Source: Sphaerisporangium siamense
GTDB lineage: Bacteria; Actinomycetota; Actinomycetes; Streptosporangiales; Streptosporangiaceae
Direction: 5' to 3'
Length of the DNA stretch: 64,000 nt
Assembly: GCF_014205275.1 (NCBI RefSeq)
Contig: NZ_JACHND010000001.1
Coordinates: 6,386,001 to 6,450,000 of the forward strand
Shown here: piece by piece, positions 17,375-26,128 of the stretch
How positions within the stretch are numbered: the stretch's first letter is position 1
How the letters are laid out: each line of letters opens with the position of its first letter
Made by a program: the position numbers and the translations under genes
Notes under the pieces: generated by a model
Seen by the model: the letters and a program-made list of their open reading frames with translations, nothing else
Database searches by the model: none
What the model was told of the DNA's origin: nothing

Positions 17375-18859
17375 ATGGGATCCCCGCTGAAAATCGTCCC
17401 GCTCGATGTCGAATGGAGGACGTGCGACGCCTCGCCGCAGTGCGTGGGCGTCGCCGCCGGCCCGTACGCGCGCTGCCTGGCCCATCTCGGCCCCGCCGAG
17501 GTGGAGGAGGTCTTACGCGGCCTGGCCCCCGGCCAGGGCGTGGACCTGCGCGGCACGTCGCTCGACGAGGACCTGCTCACCCGGGTGCTCGACGCCGTGC
17601 GGCACCGTCTCGGCAGGGCGCGGTTCGACCGCGCCCGCTTCACCGGCCCCGCGCGCTTCGGCGAGGTCGTCTTCACCGGCGACGCGACGTTCGACAGCGC
17701 GCGGTTCGACCGGCTGGCCTCGTTCTTCGGGACCCGTTTCACGCGCAACGTGTCCTTCGGTGAGGCGCGCTTCCGCCGCGAGTTCTCGATGCACGGCTCA
17801 CGGGTGCGCGGCCACGGCGCGTTCGACCACGCCCGCTTCGGCAGCGACGCGCTGTTCGGGGAGGCGCGCTTCGGCAGGGACGCCTCGTTCCGCGGCGCGG
17901 AGTTCCACGGGTTCGCGGCGTTCGACGGCGCGACGTTCGACGGCGACGCCATCTTCCGCGGCGCGCGCTTCCGCAGGGCGCTGTCGCTGCGCGCGGCGGC
18001 CTGCGGGGGGACGGCGGGGTTCGAGGGGGTGCGGTTCCACGGCCCGGCCTACCTCGGGCCGATGCGCGTCGGGCGGCGGCTGTCGCTGGCCGAGGCGCGC
18101 GCCTTCGCGGCGCTGAGCATGGACACCGGCGGCTGCCGGGTGGACATGCGCGCGGCCGATTTCGGCGGGCGGTTCGCCGCGCGCCTGTCGGACGCCGAGG
18201 TGGACCTGCGGGAGGCGACGCTCTCGGGGCCCGCGGCGCTCACCCGGCACGCGGGACGGCTGCGCGTCACGTCGCTGGACCGCCTGGACGCGCCCGCGCT
18301 CACGCTGACCGGGGCGGACCTGCGCGCGTGCGGGCTCGGCGAGCTGCTCCGCCCGGAGGGCCTGCGGCTGACGGGCTGCCTGTTCGCCCGCACGCCGCCG
18401 GGGGTGCGGCTCGGCCTGCGCTGGCCGCCGATCCGGTGGTGGACGAGGCGGCGGGTGCTGGCGGACGAGCACGCCTGGCGGGGCTGGTCGACCGGTGAGC
18501 GGGCCGCGGATCCGGGACGCCTGGCCGTCCTGTACGAGCGGCTGCGCCCGGCGGTGGACGACGCGCGGACCTCGTCGGACTTCCGCTTCGGCGCCATGGA
18601 GATGCGGCGGCTGGCGAGCCCGCCGGGCAGGGCCAGACTGCTGCTGTCGCTGTACTGGCTGGCCTGCGGGTACGGGCTGCGGATCGGGCGCACGCTCGGG
18701 TGGGTGGCGGTGGCCGCGGCGGTCACCGCGGGCGCGCTGTGCTGGATGGCGGCGCACCCCGCCCTCCGGCCGGTCGGCCATCCCCCGCCCACGCCCTCCG
18801 CGCACCGCCCCGCGGTCCCGCCCCCGGCCGTCCACCGGCTGATCACGCTGGCGCGCTGA
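17375..18859 (+). CDS. Pentapeptide-repeat membrane protein
   Basis: A 494-residue protein. Residues about 80-215 form many tandem five-residue repeats of the A(D/R)F type (ARFDRARFTGPARF..., FGEARFGRDASFRGAEF), which fold as a right-handed quadrilateral beta-helix. A degenerate repeat region continues to about 345. A basic/aromatic segment (LRWPPIRWWTRRR) and a helical part precede one or two transmembrane segments at about 425-465, and a Pro-rich tail ends it. An N-terminal CDASPQCVG...CLAHL Cys cluster may bind metal. It resembles actinomycete pentapeptide proteins fused to channel-like C-termini, but no ion-channel selectivity motif is visible. ATG 17375 has a weak ribosome site. Role unknown. 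Confidence 0.85.
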   Translation: MGSPLKIVPLDVEWRTCDASPQCVGVAAGPYARCLAHLGPAEVEEVLRGLAPGQGVDLRGTSLDEDLLTRVLDAVRHRLGRARFDRARFTGPARFGEVVFTGDATFDSARFDRLASFFGTRFTRNVSFGEARFRREFSMHGSRVRGHGAFDHARFGSDALFGEARFGRDASFRGAEFHGFAAFDGATFDGDAIFRGARFRRALSLRAAACGGTAGFEGVRFHGPAYLGPMRVGRRLSLAEARAFAALSMDTGGCRVDMRAADFGGRFAARLSDAEVDLREATLSGPAALTRHAGRLRVTSLDRLDAPALTLTGADLRACGLGELLRPEGLRLTGCLFARTPPGVRLGLRWPPIRWWTRRRVLADEHAWRGWSTGERAADPGRLAVLYERLRPAVDDARTSSDFRFGAMEMRRLASPPGRARLLLSLYWLACGYGLRIGRTLGWVAVAAAVTAGALCWMAAHPALRPVGHPPPTPSAHRPAVPPPAVHRLITLAR

Positions 18860-19031
18860 CCCGCCCCTCGGGCCGGCCCGTACGGGAGGCCGTCCGCTGA
18901 ACCTCTATTTCCAGCCTGGACAGCAGGTAATACCGGTCCACCGGGCCTGGCGCCCCACGCCGGCCGACGTCCCCCCGGCACGGCCGCGCGTCCCTCCGGC
19001 GCGCGCGGACCCGCCCAAGGAGCCGCTCCCG

Positions 19032-19313
19032 ATGACTTCACCGGTCCTGAACGCCCCCGCGCCCCTGGAGATCCCCGGCGATCCCCCGGCACGCGCCGCG
19101 CGGTCGCCGATCGCCGGCGTCCTCGCCCGGCTCACCACCCGGGCCCGCAGGCTCGCTGGCCTCGCGGCGATCCTGGTCCTCTGGCAGATCGGCGGCCGCG
19201 TCCCCGGCAGCCGACTGGACAAGAACCACCTGTTCACCGCCCGCCTGGCGGCCCGCCCTCCGGACGAGCCCGCCACACCCCGCGCTGACCCGCCCCCCAC
19301 GCCACCGCGCTGA
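19032..19313 (+). CDS. Small putative membrane protein, possibly a gene remnant
   Basis: A 93-residue open frame with AAGGAG 9 nt before the ATG. It has one hydrophobic stretch (RLAGLAAILVLWQIGGRVPG, about residues 41-60) and a Pro-rich tail. That segment resembles the first membrane helix of ABC-transporter permeases of the SsuC type, so it may be the truncated start of such a gene, but the likeness is short. Codon usage is GC-rich as expected. It lies between the pentapeptide gene and the convergent hydrolase gene. Function unassigned. Confidence 0.4.
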   Translation: MTSPVLNAPAPLEIPGDPPARAARSPIAGVLARLTTRARRLAGLAAILVLWQIGGRVPGSRLDKNHLFTARLAARPPDEPATPRADPPPTPPR

Positions 19314-19358
19314 CCCGCCGCCCGCGCCACGGATCGGGGTCGCACGCCGGGACGGGCG

Positions 19359-20801
19359 TCAGCGCGGGCAGCGGGTGCCGTCGGCCGGGACGCGCAGGTG
19401 CAGGAGGTAGTCGTCGATGGTGCGGCGGGTGCATGCGGTGCGCTGGTAGACGCCGTGCCCGGCGCCCTCGTAGGTCACCAGCACCCCGCTTCGTCCGAGC
19501 TGCCGGCGCACGTCGCGCGCCCACCCGTGCCCGGCGGCCGGGTCATGCCGGGCGTTGACCAGCAGGATCGTGGGGGTGCCATCGGCGGCCTTGAGGCGGT
19601 GCTGCGGGTTCGCGGACGTCACCGGCCAGAGGGCGCAGGCCAGCGCGAGCGGTTGCGTGTCCGGATGGGTGCGCATGTGCGGCGCGGCCCGGCGCATCCG
19701 CGCGGCGTAGGCGGCCCACCGCCGGTAATCCGGGATGTCCAGCCGCCAGTCCTGGCAGGCCGCGGGCGCCGGATGCTCGACCTCGCGCACCTCCGGCCCC
19801 GGCTGCCCGCGGACGACCCCGCGCGGCCCCGGCCTCCCCGACTCCAGGGACGCGATCCGCTCGCCGAACCACTTGTAGGACGGCTCCATGAACCCGCCCA
19901 GGTGCGCCTCGGTGGCCAGGTCGAAGGCGCTGATCACCCGTCCCGGCAGCGCGGGGTCACGCAGGGCGCCGCGGTCGGCCCTGGCCATCAGCCCGTCCCA
20001 GACCCGTCCGACGTCCCGGCCGTGCAGCGCGCACGCCTTCTCGGCGTCGCACCACCGGGCGAACGCGCCGAACGCGTCCTCGGCGTTGGCCGCCTGGCCG
20101 TGCAGGAAGCGCCCGGTGGGCAGGCTGTGGTCGACGACGCTGTCCAGCGCCATCGCCCGAATCCGCCGGCCGAACAGCTCGGCGTACTGCTGCCCGGTCA
20201 GGGTGCCCGCGGACACGCCGTAGTAGCTGAGCGTGCGCTCGCCGAGCGCGGCGCGCACGGCGTCGAGGTCGCGGACAACACTGACCGTGTCCAGGTGGTC
20301 GGCCACCGGGCCGGTACGGCGCCGGCAGTCCGCGGCCAGTTCCGCGCCGTACGCGCGCAGCCGGTCGAAGTCGGCCTGGTCGCGCGGGGTGGGCAGGGGC
20401 TCGCGCCGGACGATGTCGGCCGAGCACCGCACAGGGGCGCTGCGCCCGGTGCCGCGCGGGTCGAAGCCCACGACGTCGAACCTGGCCAGGATCTCCGCGC
20501 CGAAGTACCCGCGCGCCTCCGCCTGGACGAAGTCTGTCCCGGGTCCGCCGCCGATGTTCACCGCCAGGACCCCGACGCGCCGCTCCGGGTCGGTGGCCCG
20601 GTGCCGGGCCACCGCGAGGCCGAACGTCGCGCCGCCCGGCCGGGACCAGTCGACCGGCACGCGCAGCACGCCGCACTCCACGGCCCGGTCGCCCGCGCAC
20701 GGGGCCCACTCGATCCGCGGTGTGTCCGCGGCGGCTCCTCCTGGGACGACGAGCGCGGCGCCGACGAGCACCGCGCCCAGTATGTGGCCGAATATCGCCA
20801 T
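19359..20801 (-). CDS. Secreted alpha/beta hydrolase with TAP-like C-terminal domain
   Basis: A 480-residue exported serine hydrolase of the SlpD/E and tripeptidyl-aminopeptidase type. A signal peptide ends near residue 25 (GGAAADTP). The oxyanion-hole strand NIGGGPGTD is followed by the nucleophile elbow GVSAG with Ser at about 197. The acid in NARHDPAAGH and the His in EGAGHGVYQ complete the triad within the TAP C-terminal domain. Conserved Cys residues suggest disulphides (CAGDRAVEC; CQDW...CALW). Such enzymes remove N-terminal di- or tripeptides outside the cell. The start at 20801 gives a normal signal peptide with a purine-rich GAGAGAAGAGGA ribosome site; the open frame continues 22 codons further. 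Confidence 0.92.
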   Translation of the reverse strand: MAIFGHILGAVLVGAALVVPGGAAADTPRIEWAPCAGDRAVECGVLRVPVDWSRPGGATFGLAVARHRATDPERRVGVLAVNIGGGPGTDFVQAEARGYFGAEILARFDVVGFDPRGTGRSAPVRCSADIVRREPLPTPRDQADFDRLRAYGAELAADCRRRTGPVADHLDTVSVVRDLDAVRAALGERTLSYYGVSAGTLTGQQYAELFGRRIRAMALDSVVDHSLPTGRFLHGQAANAEDAFGAFARWCDAEKACALHGRDVGRVWDGLMARADRGALRDPALPGRVISAFDLATEAHLGGFMEPSYKWFGERIASLESGRPGPRGVVRGQPGPEVREVEHPAPAACQDWRLDIPDYRRWAAYAARMRRAAPHMRTHPDTQPLALACALWPVTSANPQHRLKAADGTPTILLVNARHDPAAGHGWARDVRRQLGRSGVLVTYEGAGHGVYQRTACTRRTIDDYLLHLRVPADGTRCPR

Positions 20802-20950
20802 GAATCCTCTTCTCTCCCGCTGATGCCGGGACCCCATGCGGATCCGGTCGAATGCGCGCAGCCCCATCGAAGGCGGTGCGGCGGGCGAGCGCAGGAGTCC
20901 TTTCCCCCAGTCCCGGGGGTGGGCAGGCCCTACCTCGTACAGTGGCGGCC

Positions 20951-22273
20951 ATGGAGGCGGCAGGGAGGACGGTGGCGGAGGCGTTCCGGGGCGCTCCCGT
21001 GCGCTTCGTCGTGTCGGCGTGGCCGCTGCGCACCGTGGCGTACGTGCTCACGGGCGTCGCGAGCGGCCTGCTGGCCCTGGTCTGGGTGCCGGCGGCGCTG
21101 GTGGCGGGCGCCTTCGTGCTGACCCCGCGGCTCACCTCCCCGCTGGTGGCGGTGGAGCGGCGGCGCGTCGCGCTCCTGGGCGGCCCCCCGCTGCCGGACC
21201 CGCGCCGGGCTCCCGACGGGCCCGTGGTCTCCGGGCGGCCCCGGGTCCGGCACGGCGAGCTCGCGTGGCGGGAGCTCGCCTACACGGTGCTGCACGGCAG
21301 CGTGCTACTGGTGGTGAACGTCACAGCGGTGCTGCTCGGGTCGGCCCCGGTGCTGATCTACCTGAGCGGCGTGGCCAACCTCGCCACGTCGGCGGCGGGC
21401 GGTACGGCGGGCGAACCGGCCATGGCGGCCGTCGGGGGCGCGGCGGGCGACCCGGCCGGCGCGTCCGGCACCGCCGGAGCCGGCCTCCACGCGGCGGGGG
21501 CGGATGGGCTGACGTTCGCGATGGTCGGCGGGGCGGCGCTGGCCGTCCTGCTCGCGGCCGTCCTGCTCGCCTACACCACCGCGGCCGCGGCGATGGCGCA
21601 CGGCGAACTGGCCCGCGTGCTCCTCTCCCCCGCCGACCAGGCGCGCGTACGGTCGCTGACCCGCTCGCGGGCCCGCCTGATCGACGCGTTCGAGTCGGAG
21701 CGCCGCCGCATCGAGCGGGATCTGCACGACGGCGCGCAGCAGCGGCTGCTGCGGCTGGGCATGACCCTCGTCACGGCCCGGCTGGAGCTCGACCAGGACC
21801 CCGAGGCCGTCCGCCCGCTGCTCGCGCGGGCCGCCGACGAGGCCAGGTCCGCGCTGGCGGAACTGCGCGAGCTGGTCCGCGGGATCCACCCACGGGTGCT
21901 CACCGACCTGGGCCTGCCCGCCGCCGTCGCCGAGCTGGCCACCGGCCTCCCCGTGCCCGTCACCGTGGAGCTGGACGTGCCGGGACGGCTGCCCGCGGCG
22001 GTGGAGTCGACCGCGTACTTCGTGGTGGCCGAGGCGCTGGCCAACGCGGCCCGGCACGCGGCGGCGACCGTGGTCCGGGTGACGGGGTCGGTCGCCGGGG
22101 AGATCCTGACGGTCGAGGTGCGCGACGACGGCCGGGGCGGCGCGGACCCGGCCCGCGGCACCGGCCTGACCGGCCTCGCCGACCGGGTGGACGCCCTGGC
22201 CGGCGCCGTCACCGTGACCAGCCCGCCCGGCGGGCCGACCGTTCTGCGACTGGAGTTGCCGTGCTCCGCATAG
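20951..22273 (+). CDS. Two-component sensor histidine kinase (NarL-type partner)
   Basis: A 440-residue membrane sensor kinase. The N-terminal part has about four transmembrane segments in two pairs (residues 20-65 and about 110-215) with the sensor-domain layout common to actinomycete NarL-type kinases, including an Ala/Gly-rich extracytoplasmic loop. The HisKA_3 dimerisation segment ERRRIERDLHDGAQQ carries the phosphorylated His at about 259. The HATPase_c lobe has N and G boxes (EALANAARHA; DDGRGG; GTGLTGLADRV). It overlaps the response-regulator gene by 13 bp, so the two are coupled. A TACAGT element at 20938-20943 lies just before ATG 20951, so the mRNA may be leaderless. The stimulus is unknown. 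Confidence 0.93.
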   Translation: MEAAGRTVAEAFRGAPVRFVVSAWPLRTVAYVLTGVASGLLALVWVPAALVAGAFVLTPRLTSPLVAVERRRVALLGGPPLPDPRRAPDGPVVSGRPRVRHGELAWRELAYTVLHGSVLLVVNVTAVLLGSAPVLIYLSGVANLATSAAGGTAGEPAMAAVGGAAGDPAGASGTAGAGLHAAGADGLTFAMVGGAALAVLLAAVLLAYTTAAAAMAHGELARVLLSPADQARVRSLTRSRARLIDAFESERRRIERDLHDGAQQRLLRLGMTLVTARLELDQDPEAVRPLLARAADEARSALAELRELVRGIHPRVLTDLGLPAAVAELATGLPVPVTVELDVPGRLPAAVESTAYFVVAEALANAARHAAATVVRVTGSVAGEILTVEVRDDGRGGADPARGTGLTGLADRVDALAGAVTVTSPPGGPTVLRLELPCSA

Positions 22274-22908
22274 TGCTCGCCGAGGACGCCTTGCTGCTGC
22301 GGGAGGGGCTCGCCGCGCTGCTGGCCCGTTTCGGGCACGAGGTGGTGGCCGCCGCGGGCGAGCCGGACGCGCTGGCCGCCGCGACGGCCGAGCACCGGCC
22401 GGACATCGTGGTCACCGACGTGCGGATGCCGCCGTCCTTCACCGACGAGGGCCTGCGCGCCGCCGTCCGCCTGCGGCACGCGCACCCCGGGCTGCCGGTC
22501 CTGATCCTGAGCCAGTACGTCGCCACCGCCTACGCCGCCGAGCTGCTGGGGTCCACGGAGGCCGGGGGTGTCGGGTACCTGCTCAAGGACCGCGTCCTGG
22601 AGGTCGGCGAGTTCGTCGGCGCGGTCGAACAGGTGGCCGCCGGAGGGTGCGTCATCGATCCCGAGGTCGTCCGCCGGCTGCTCACCCGCCACCGCGACCC
22701 GCTCACCCGCCTCACCCCGCGGGAGCGCCAGATCCTCTCGCTGATGGCCGAGGGCCGCTCCAACACCGCGATCACCGACGAGCTGGGGGTGAGCGAGAAG
22801 GTCGTCGGCAAGCACATCAACGCCATCTTCACCAAACTCGACCTCCCGCCCACCGCGACCGGCGAGCACCGCCGTGTGCGCGCCGTCCTGATGTACCTGG
22901 GCGCCTGA
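22261..22908 (+). CDS. LuxR/NarL-family response regulator
   Basis: A 215-residue response regulator paired with the kinase just upstream. The receiver domain begins at residue 3 (RIVLAEDALLLREGL), with phospho-acceptor Asp at about 53 in VVTDVRMPP and the conserved Lys in YLLKDRV. The C-terminal LuxR helix-turn-helix is LTPRERQILSLMAEGRSNTAITDELGVSEKVVGKHI. The GTG start at 22261 lies inside the kinase gene and is preceded by GGAG. The DNA-binding end is normal length. It is expected to be a transcription factor phosphorylated by the adjacent kinase; the regulon cannot be inferred. Confidence 0.95.
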   Translation: MLRIVLAEDALLLREGLAALLARFGHEVVAAAGEPDALAAATAEHRPDIVVTDVRMPPSFTDEGLRAAVRLRHAHPGLPVLILSQYVATAYAAELLGSTEAGGVGYLLKDRVLEVGEFVGAVEQVAAGGCVIDPEVVRRLLTRHRDPLTRLTPRERQILSLMAEGRSNTAITDELGVSEKVVGKHINAIFTKLDLPPTATGEHRRVRAVLMYLGA

Positions 22909-22939
22909 CCGCCGGTCGGCGGGGATTCAGCGGGGGGAC

Positions 22940-23821
22940 TCAGGCGGTGGACGTCGCCCAGGCGCGGAAGGTGGTGGTGGGCAGGCCGAAGGCGCGGGTG
23001 TGCTCGGGCCGGGCCGGGTTGCCCCCCTCGTTCATCCATTCCTGGGAGCGGACGAACGCCTCGGGCAGCCCTTGGGCCAGCGCCTGCTCGGGGGTGAGGT
23101 CCGGCGGCTCGATGGTGGTGCCCCAGACCTCGGAGAGGACGGCCGCGATCTCGGTCATCGACAGGCGGTCCCCGGCGAGCTCGATGATCGCGCCGTGGAA
23201 GGCCGCCGGGTCGCGGAAGGCGGCCGCGGCGGCCGTGCCGATGTCGCGGACCGCGATCAGCGACAGCCGCGTCTCCGGCCGCAGGGCGGTCAGGAAGCGG
23301 TCCTCCACGCCGTTGGCGAAGAGGAACGACGGGCGGATGAAGTTCTCCATGAAGAACGCCGGCCTCAGCTCGGTCCAGGAGGCGAAGCCGCCGTCCTGCC
23401 GCAGCAGCCCGCCGACGTAGGCCTTGCTCGCGGAGTAGTGCCGCATGTACGGGCCGTCCTCCGGCCGGGAGTCGCCCGCGCCGGAGACGGAGGTGTGGAC
23501 GAACTGGCCGACACCGGCCTCCCTGGCGGCCTCCACCAGGTTGCGGCCGTGCACCCGCTCGGCGTCGCCCCTCACATCGGCCAGGTCGAGCGTCTGCACC
23601 GAGAAGACGCCACGCGCGCCGGTCGCCGCGGCCTTCAGCGACGCCGGATCGTTCAGGTCGCCCACGGCCAGTTCCGCTCCGAGGCCGGCGAGGTGGGCGG
23701 CCCGCCGCGGATCGCGGACCAGCGCCCGTACGGGCACGCCCTCGTCCAGCAGCGCCCGCGCCACCGCGCCGCCCTGTCTGCCCGTCGCGCCGGTGACCAG
23801 CACCGGCCTGTCGTCGCCCAT
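22940..23821 (-). CDS. NmrA-like NAD(P)-binding protein (atypical SDR)
   Basis: A 293-residue atypical short-chain dehydrogenase of the NmrA/HSCARG group. The nucleotide-binding motif is VTGATGRQGGAVARAL (residues 8-23). The region around TSVSGAGDSRPEDG and YSASKAYVGGL is where classical SDRs have a catalytic Tyr-Lys, here retained as S-K-A-Y rather than YxxxK. Members act as redox sensors or quinone/oxidoreductases. GAGGAGG lies close before the ATG. It is divergent from a TetR gene 110 bp away, and the gap contains two GGGG-(3-4)-CCCC palindromes, so TetR control is likely. The substrate is unknown. Confidence 0.9.
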   Translation of the reverse strand: MGDDRPVLVTGATGRQGGAVARALLDEGVPVRALVRDPRRAAHLAGLGAELAVGDLNDPASLKAAATGARGVFSVQTLDLADVRGDAERVHGRNLVEAAREAGVGQFVHTSVSGAGDSRPEDGPYMRHYSASKAYVGGLLRQDGGFASWTELRPAFFMENFIRPSFLFANGVEDRFLTALRPETRLSLIAVRDIGTAAAAAFRDPAAFHGAIIELAGDRLSMTEIAAVLSEVWGTTIEPPDLTPEQALAQGLPEAFVRSQEWMNEGGNPARPEHTRAFGLPTTTFRAWATSTA

Positions 23822-23838
23822 CGCGACCTCCTCAGAAG

Positions 23839-23887
23839 TGGGGTGTCCCCCCGGTTAACACCCGCTACGATATGGGGGACCACCCCA
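23839..23887. promoter_or_regulatory. Twin palindromes and promoter between NmrA and TetR genes
   Basis: Two short palindromes, GGGGTGTCCCC (23840-23850) and GGGGGACCACCCC (23874-23886), form an imperfect long inverted repeat about each other. A TACGAT (23866-23871) between them could be the -10 of the TetR gene. The arrangement is typical of a TetR operator controlling both divergent genes. Confidence 0.55.
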
Positions 23888-23931
23888 TCTTGTCGAGCGA
23901 GCGCGGTCACCCCGCGAGAGGAGAGGCGCCC

Positions 23932-24468
23932 ATGCGGGCCGACGCCCAGCGCAGCCGCGACGCGATCCTGCGGGCCGCCCGTGCCGGTTTCGCCGCGCAC
24001 GGCCCGGACGCGTCCCTGGAGGAGATCGCCCGGCGGGCCGGCGTCGGCTCCGCCACGCTGCACCGGCACTTCCCGTCCCGGAAGGCGCTGCTCCAGGCCG
24101 TCTTCCACGACCGCGCCGAGACCTTGTGCGCCCAGGCCGGCGAGCCGTCCGGCGTGCCGCCGCGCGACGCGCTCACGACCTGGCTGCGCGCCCTCGCCCG
24201 GTACGTCGCCTCCACCCGCGGGCTGGCCGCCGCGCTCGTCCCCGAGGTCCGGGCCACCACGGACAACGGCTGCCACCGCATGATCGTCGAGGCCGCGGAG
24301 GACCTGCTGCGCCCGCTGCGCGACACCGGCGCGGTCCGCCCCGGCGCCACCGGCCGCGACCTGATCGCGATCGTCACGGCCATCGCCGACGGCGCCGCGG
24401 ACGAGACCGAGGCGGACCGGCTGGTCACGCTGGCGCTCACCGGCGTGTTCACCTCACCGGCCCCGTGA
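23932..24468 (+). CDS. TetR-family transcriptional regulator
   Basis: A 178-residue TetR repressor. The helix-turn-helix is at about residues 8-52 (SRDAILRAARAGFAAHGPDASLEEIARRAGVGSATLHRHFPSR), followed by a helical ligand-binding domain with the SBP-like C-terminus found in many actinomycete members. ATG 23932 is chosen because GAGAGGAGAGG lies just upstream; a longer reading from 23872 would start inside the operator. It probably represses itself and the divergent NmrA-like gene, lifting when a hydrophobic or electrophilic ligand binds. The ligand is unknown. Confidence 0.93.
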   Translation: MRADAQRSRDAILRAARAGFAAHGPDASLEEIARRAGVGSATLHRHFPSRKALLQAVFHDRAETLCAQAGEPSGVPPRDALTTWLRALARYVASTRGLAAALVPEVRATTDNGCHRMIVEAAEDLLRPLRDTGAVRPGATGRDLIAIVTAIADGAADETEADRLVTLALTGVFTSPAP

Positions 24469-24492
24469 CCGGCGTGCCGCGGGACGTCACGG

Positions 24493-25551
24493 TCAGGGCG
24501 CCGTGCCCCGGATGCGGAGGCGGCGGCGCAGGCCGGGGAAGAGCCACAGGAGCGCGACACCGGCCAGGCCGGCGGGGACGAGGAGCAGGAGCGCCAGTGG
24601 ATGCCAGAACACGGCCGAGCGGGCCGGGGGCGCCGGGCCCGGCCCGAGCCTGAGGACGCCGGTGACGGTGCGGGTGACCCGTCCGCTCTGCAGGGTGAGG
24701 CGGTACTTCCACGGCCCGTCGGGCAGGTGGGCGCCGAGCGGTACGGCGACCTGCCCGCGCTCACCCGGGGCCAGGGTGGTGCCGCGGGTCGTCGGGAAGG
24801 GGCCGGCGTTGAGACTGCTCGGCCCCTCCAGCAGCGAGAGCTCTCCTTGGGGGTCGATGGCGCGGTGGCCGGTGTTGGTGACGGCCGCCACGACCCGCCG
24901 CCTGCCGTCCGCGGTGGTCTCGGGGCGGACGTCGCCGATCGCGAAGTCGGTGGGGGGCTCCCCGCCGGGGCCCACGTGGAGGTAGGCCCGGATTCCGACC
25001 TGGTTGACCAGCGCGACGTTCGCCCTGCGGTCGGGCTTGCCGGTGGCGACCCGCGCCCAGATGACGGCGTACCGCTCGCCCTCCGTGGCGTAGGACGGCA
25101 CGGCGACGGTGGCCCTGACCAGCGCGTTGCGGTACGGGGGCAGGTCCAGCTCGGTGCGGTCGAGTGTGATCCAGGAGGCCAGCTCGTTGCCGGTGGACGG
25201 CGGCGCGAAGGTGAAGCGGTGGTCCTTGATGGCCGCGCCGCCGGCGTACAGCGTGATGTGCCGGGGCTTGGCGGAGATGTTGTAGACCTTCAGGCGCCGA
25301 TGGAAGGTGGTGCCGGGGTTGACGTGGTCGTCGATGTAGACGCGGGCCCGAGGGTCGTCGATCCGGCTGGCGGGGATCTCGGCCAGCCCGATGCCGATCC
25401 GGCCGCCCGGGGCGGCCGGACGCGGAGACGTGGCGTCGGCGTGCGCGGCGACCGGCGCGAGGGCCGGCACGGCGAGCAGGAGCGCGGCGGCGACCAGGCG
25501 CCCGAGCGCTGTCGAGACGCGCGGGCGCCGCCGGGAAAGTGGGTTAGGCAA
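24493..25551 (-). CDS. DUF916-type cell-surface protein with C-terminal anchor
   Basis: A 352-residue exported protein. The signal peptide ends near AAHADATS (about residue 38). Residues about 52-190 match the DUF916 peptidoglycan-binding-like domain (IGIGLAEIPASRIDDPRARVYIDDHVNPGTTFHRRLKVYN...SYATEGERYAVIWA). An immunoglobulin-like region follows, then a single transmembrane helix (about 318-340) and a basic cytoplasmic tail. In Firmicutes DUF916 proteins partner WxL proteins on the cell wall; here a WxL-like gene lies directly upstream and overlaps by 8 bp. The start is TTG, embedded in the end of that gene, implying translational coupling. It is probably the membrane-anchored member of the locus. 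Confidence 0.87.
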   Translation of the reverse strand: MPNPLSRRRPRVSTALGRLVAAALLLAVPALAPVAAHADATSPRPAAPGGRIGIGLAEIPASRIDDPRARVYIDDHVNPGTTFHRRLKVYNISAKPRHITLYAGGAAIKDHRFTFAPPSTGNELASWITLDRTELDLPPYRNALVRATVAVPSYATEGERYAVIWARVATGKPDRRANVALVNQVGIRAYLHVGPGGEPPTDFAIGDVRPETTADGRRRVVAAVTNTGHRAIDPQGELSLLEGPSSLNAGPFPTTRGTTLAPGERGQVAVPLGAHLPDGPWKYRLTLQSGRVTRTVTGVLRLGPGPAPPARSAVFWHPLALLLLVPAGLAGVALLWLFPGLRRRLRIRGTAP

Positions 25552-26128
25552 CCTGGTGGCTCACCGTGCCCGTGTAGGTGCCCGCCACCGCCTGGGCGGG
25601 GATGGTGATGATCAGGGTCGGGTTCCAGGTCGCCGAGTTGTTGCCCGAACCGGTGGTCTTGGCGAACGCCGTGCGGGGCTGGTCCAGCGTCACCGCCGCC
25701 GCCGCGTTGGCCTGGCCGGGCACGAACGTGCCGGTTCCGGTGGTGGCGGTGGCCGGACCCGACCAGTACTGCACGGCGCTCGCGGGGATGGTCTCCGCGG
25801 CGGTGCCGCCGCCGGTGGTGAAGCTGCTGGCCGACACCGTCGCGGTCCAGGTGGCGGTGAGCGCGGCGCGCTGGTCGGAGACGGTGACCAGGCCGAGCTG
25901 GCCGGTGACCTGGTTGCCCGGGGTGTTGCCACCGATGTTGACCGGGCCGTCGGGCACGGTGATCGTGAGCGAGTCCGGCGCCGCCACCGTGAACGTCACG
26001 GTGGTGGGGCAGGTGGTCGAGGCGGGACAGGTGCCGGCCACGGCGGGCGCGGCGGGCAGGGCCACCAGCAGGGCGCCGGTGACGACGGCGGCGCCGAGCA
26101 CGGCGCCGAGACGATGTGTGTGAGGCAA
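25544..26128 (-). CDS. WxL-like secreted surface protein
   Basis: A 194-residue exported protein. The signal peptide is residues 1-31 (cleavage near PAVAGTC). The mature part is beta-rich and Thr/Ser/Ala-rich, with two motifs spaced as in WxL domains: a Trp in TATWTATVSASSF and the C-terminal WNPTLIITIPAQAVAGTYTGTVSHQV. WxL domains bind peptidoglycan in Firmicutes; this form is divergent and the label is by resemblance. A Cys pair near the N-terminus (CPASTTCP) may form a disulphide. The start is TTG with AAGGGGGT about 9 nt upstream. It is co-transcribed with the DUF916 gene and has a paralogue at 26608 on the other strand. Confidence 0.8.
   Translation of the reverse strand: MPHTHRLGAVLGAAVVTGALLVALPAAPAVAGTCPASTTCPTTVTFTVAAPDSLTITVPDGPVNIGGNTPGNQVTGQLGLVTVSDQRAALTATWTATVSASSFTTGGGTAAETIPASAVQYWSGPATATTGTGTFVPGQANAAAAVTLDQPRTAFAKTTGSGNNSATWNPTLIITIPAQAVAGTYTGTVSHQVA

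Noticed and set aside
24463-24492. Terminator between TetR and DUF916 genes
   Set aside because: CCGTGAC/GTCACGG pairs, but the left arm overlaps the TetR stop, the stem is only 7 bp and the loop long, so support is weak.
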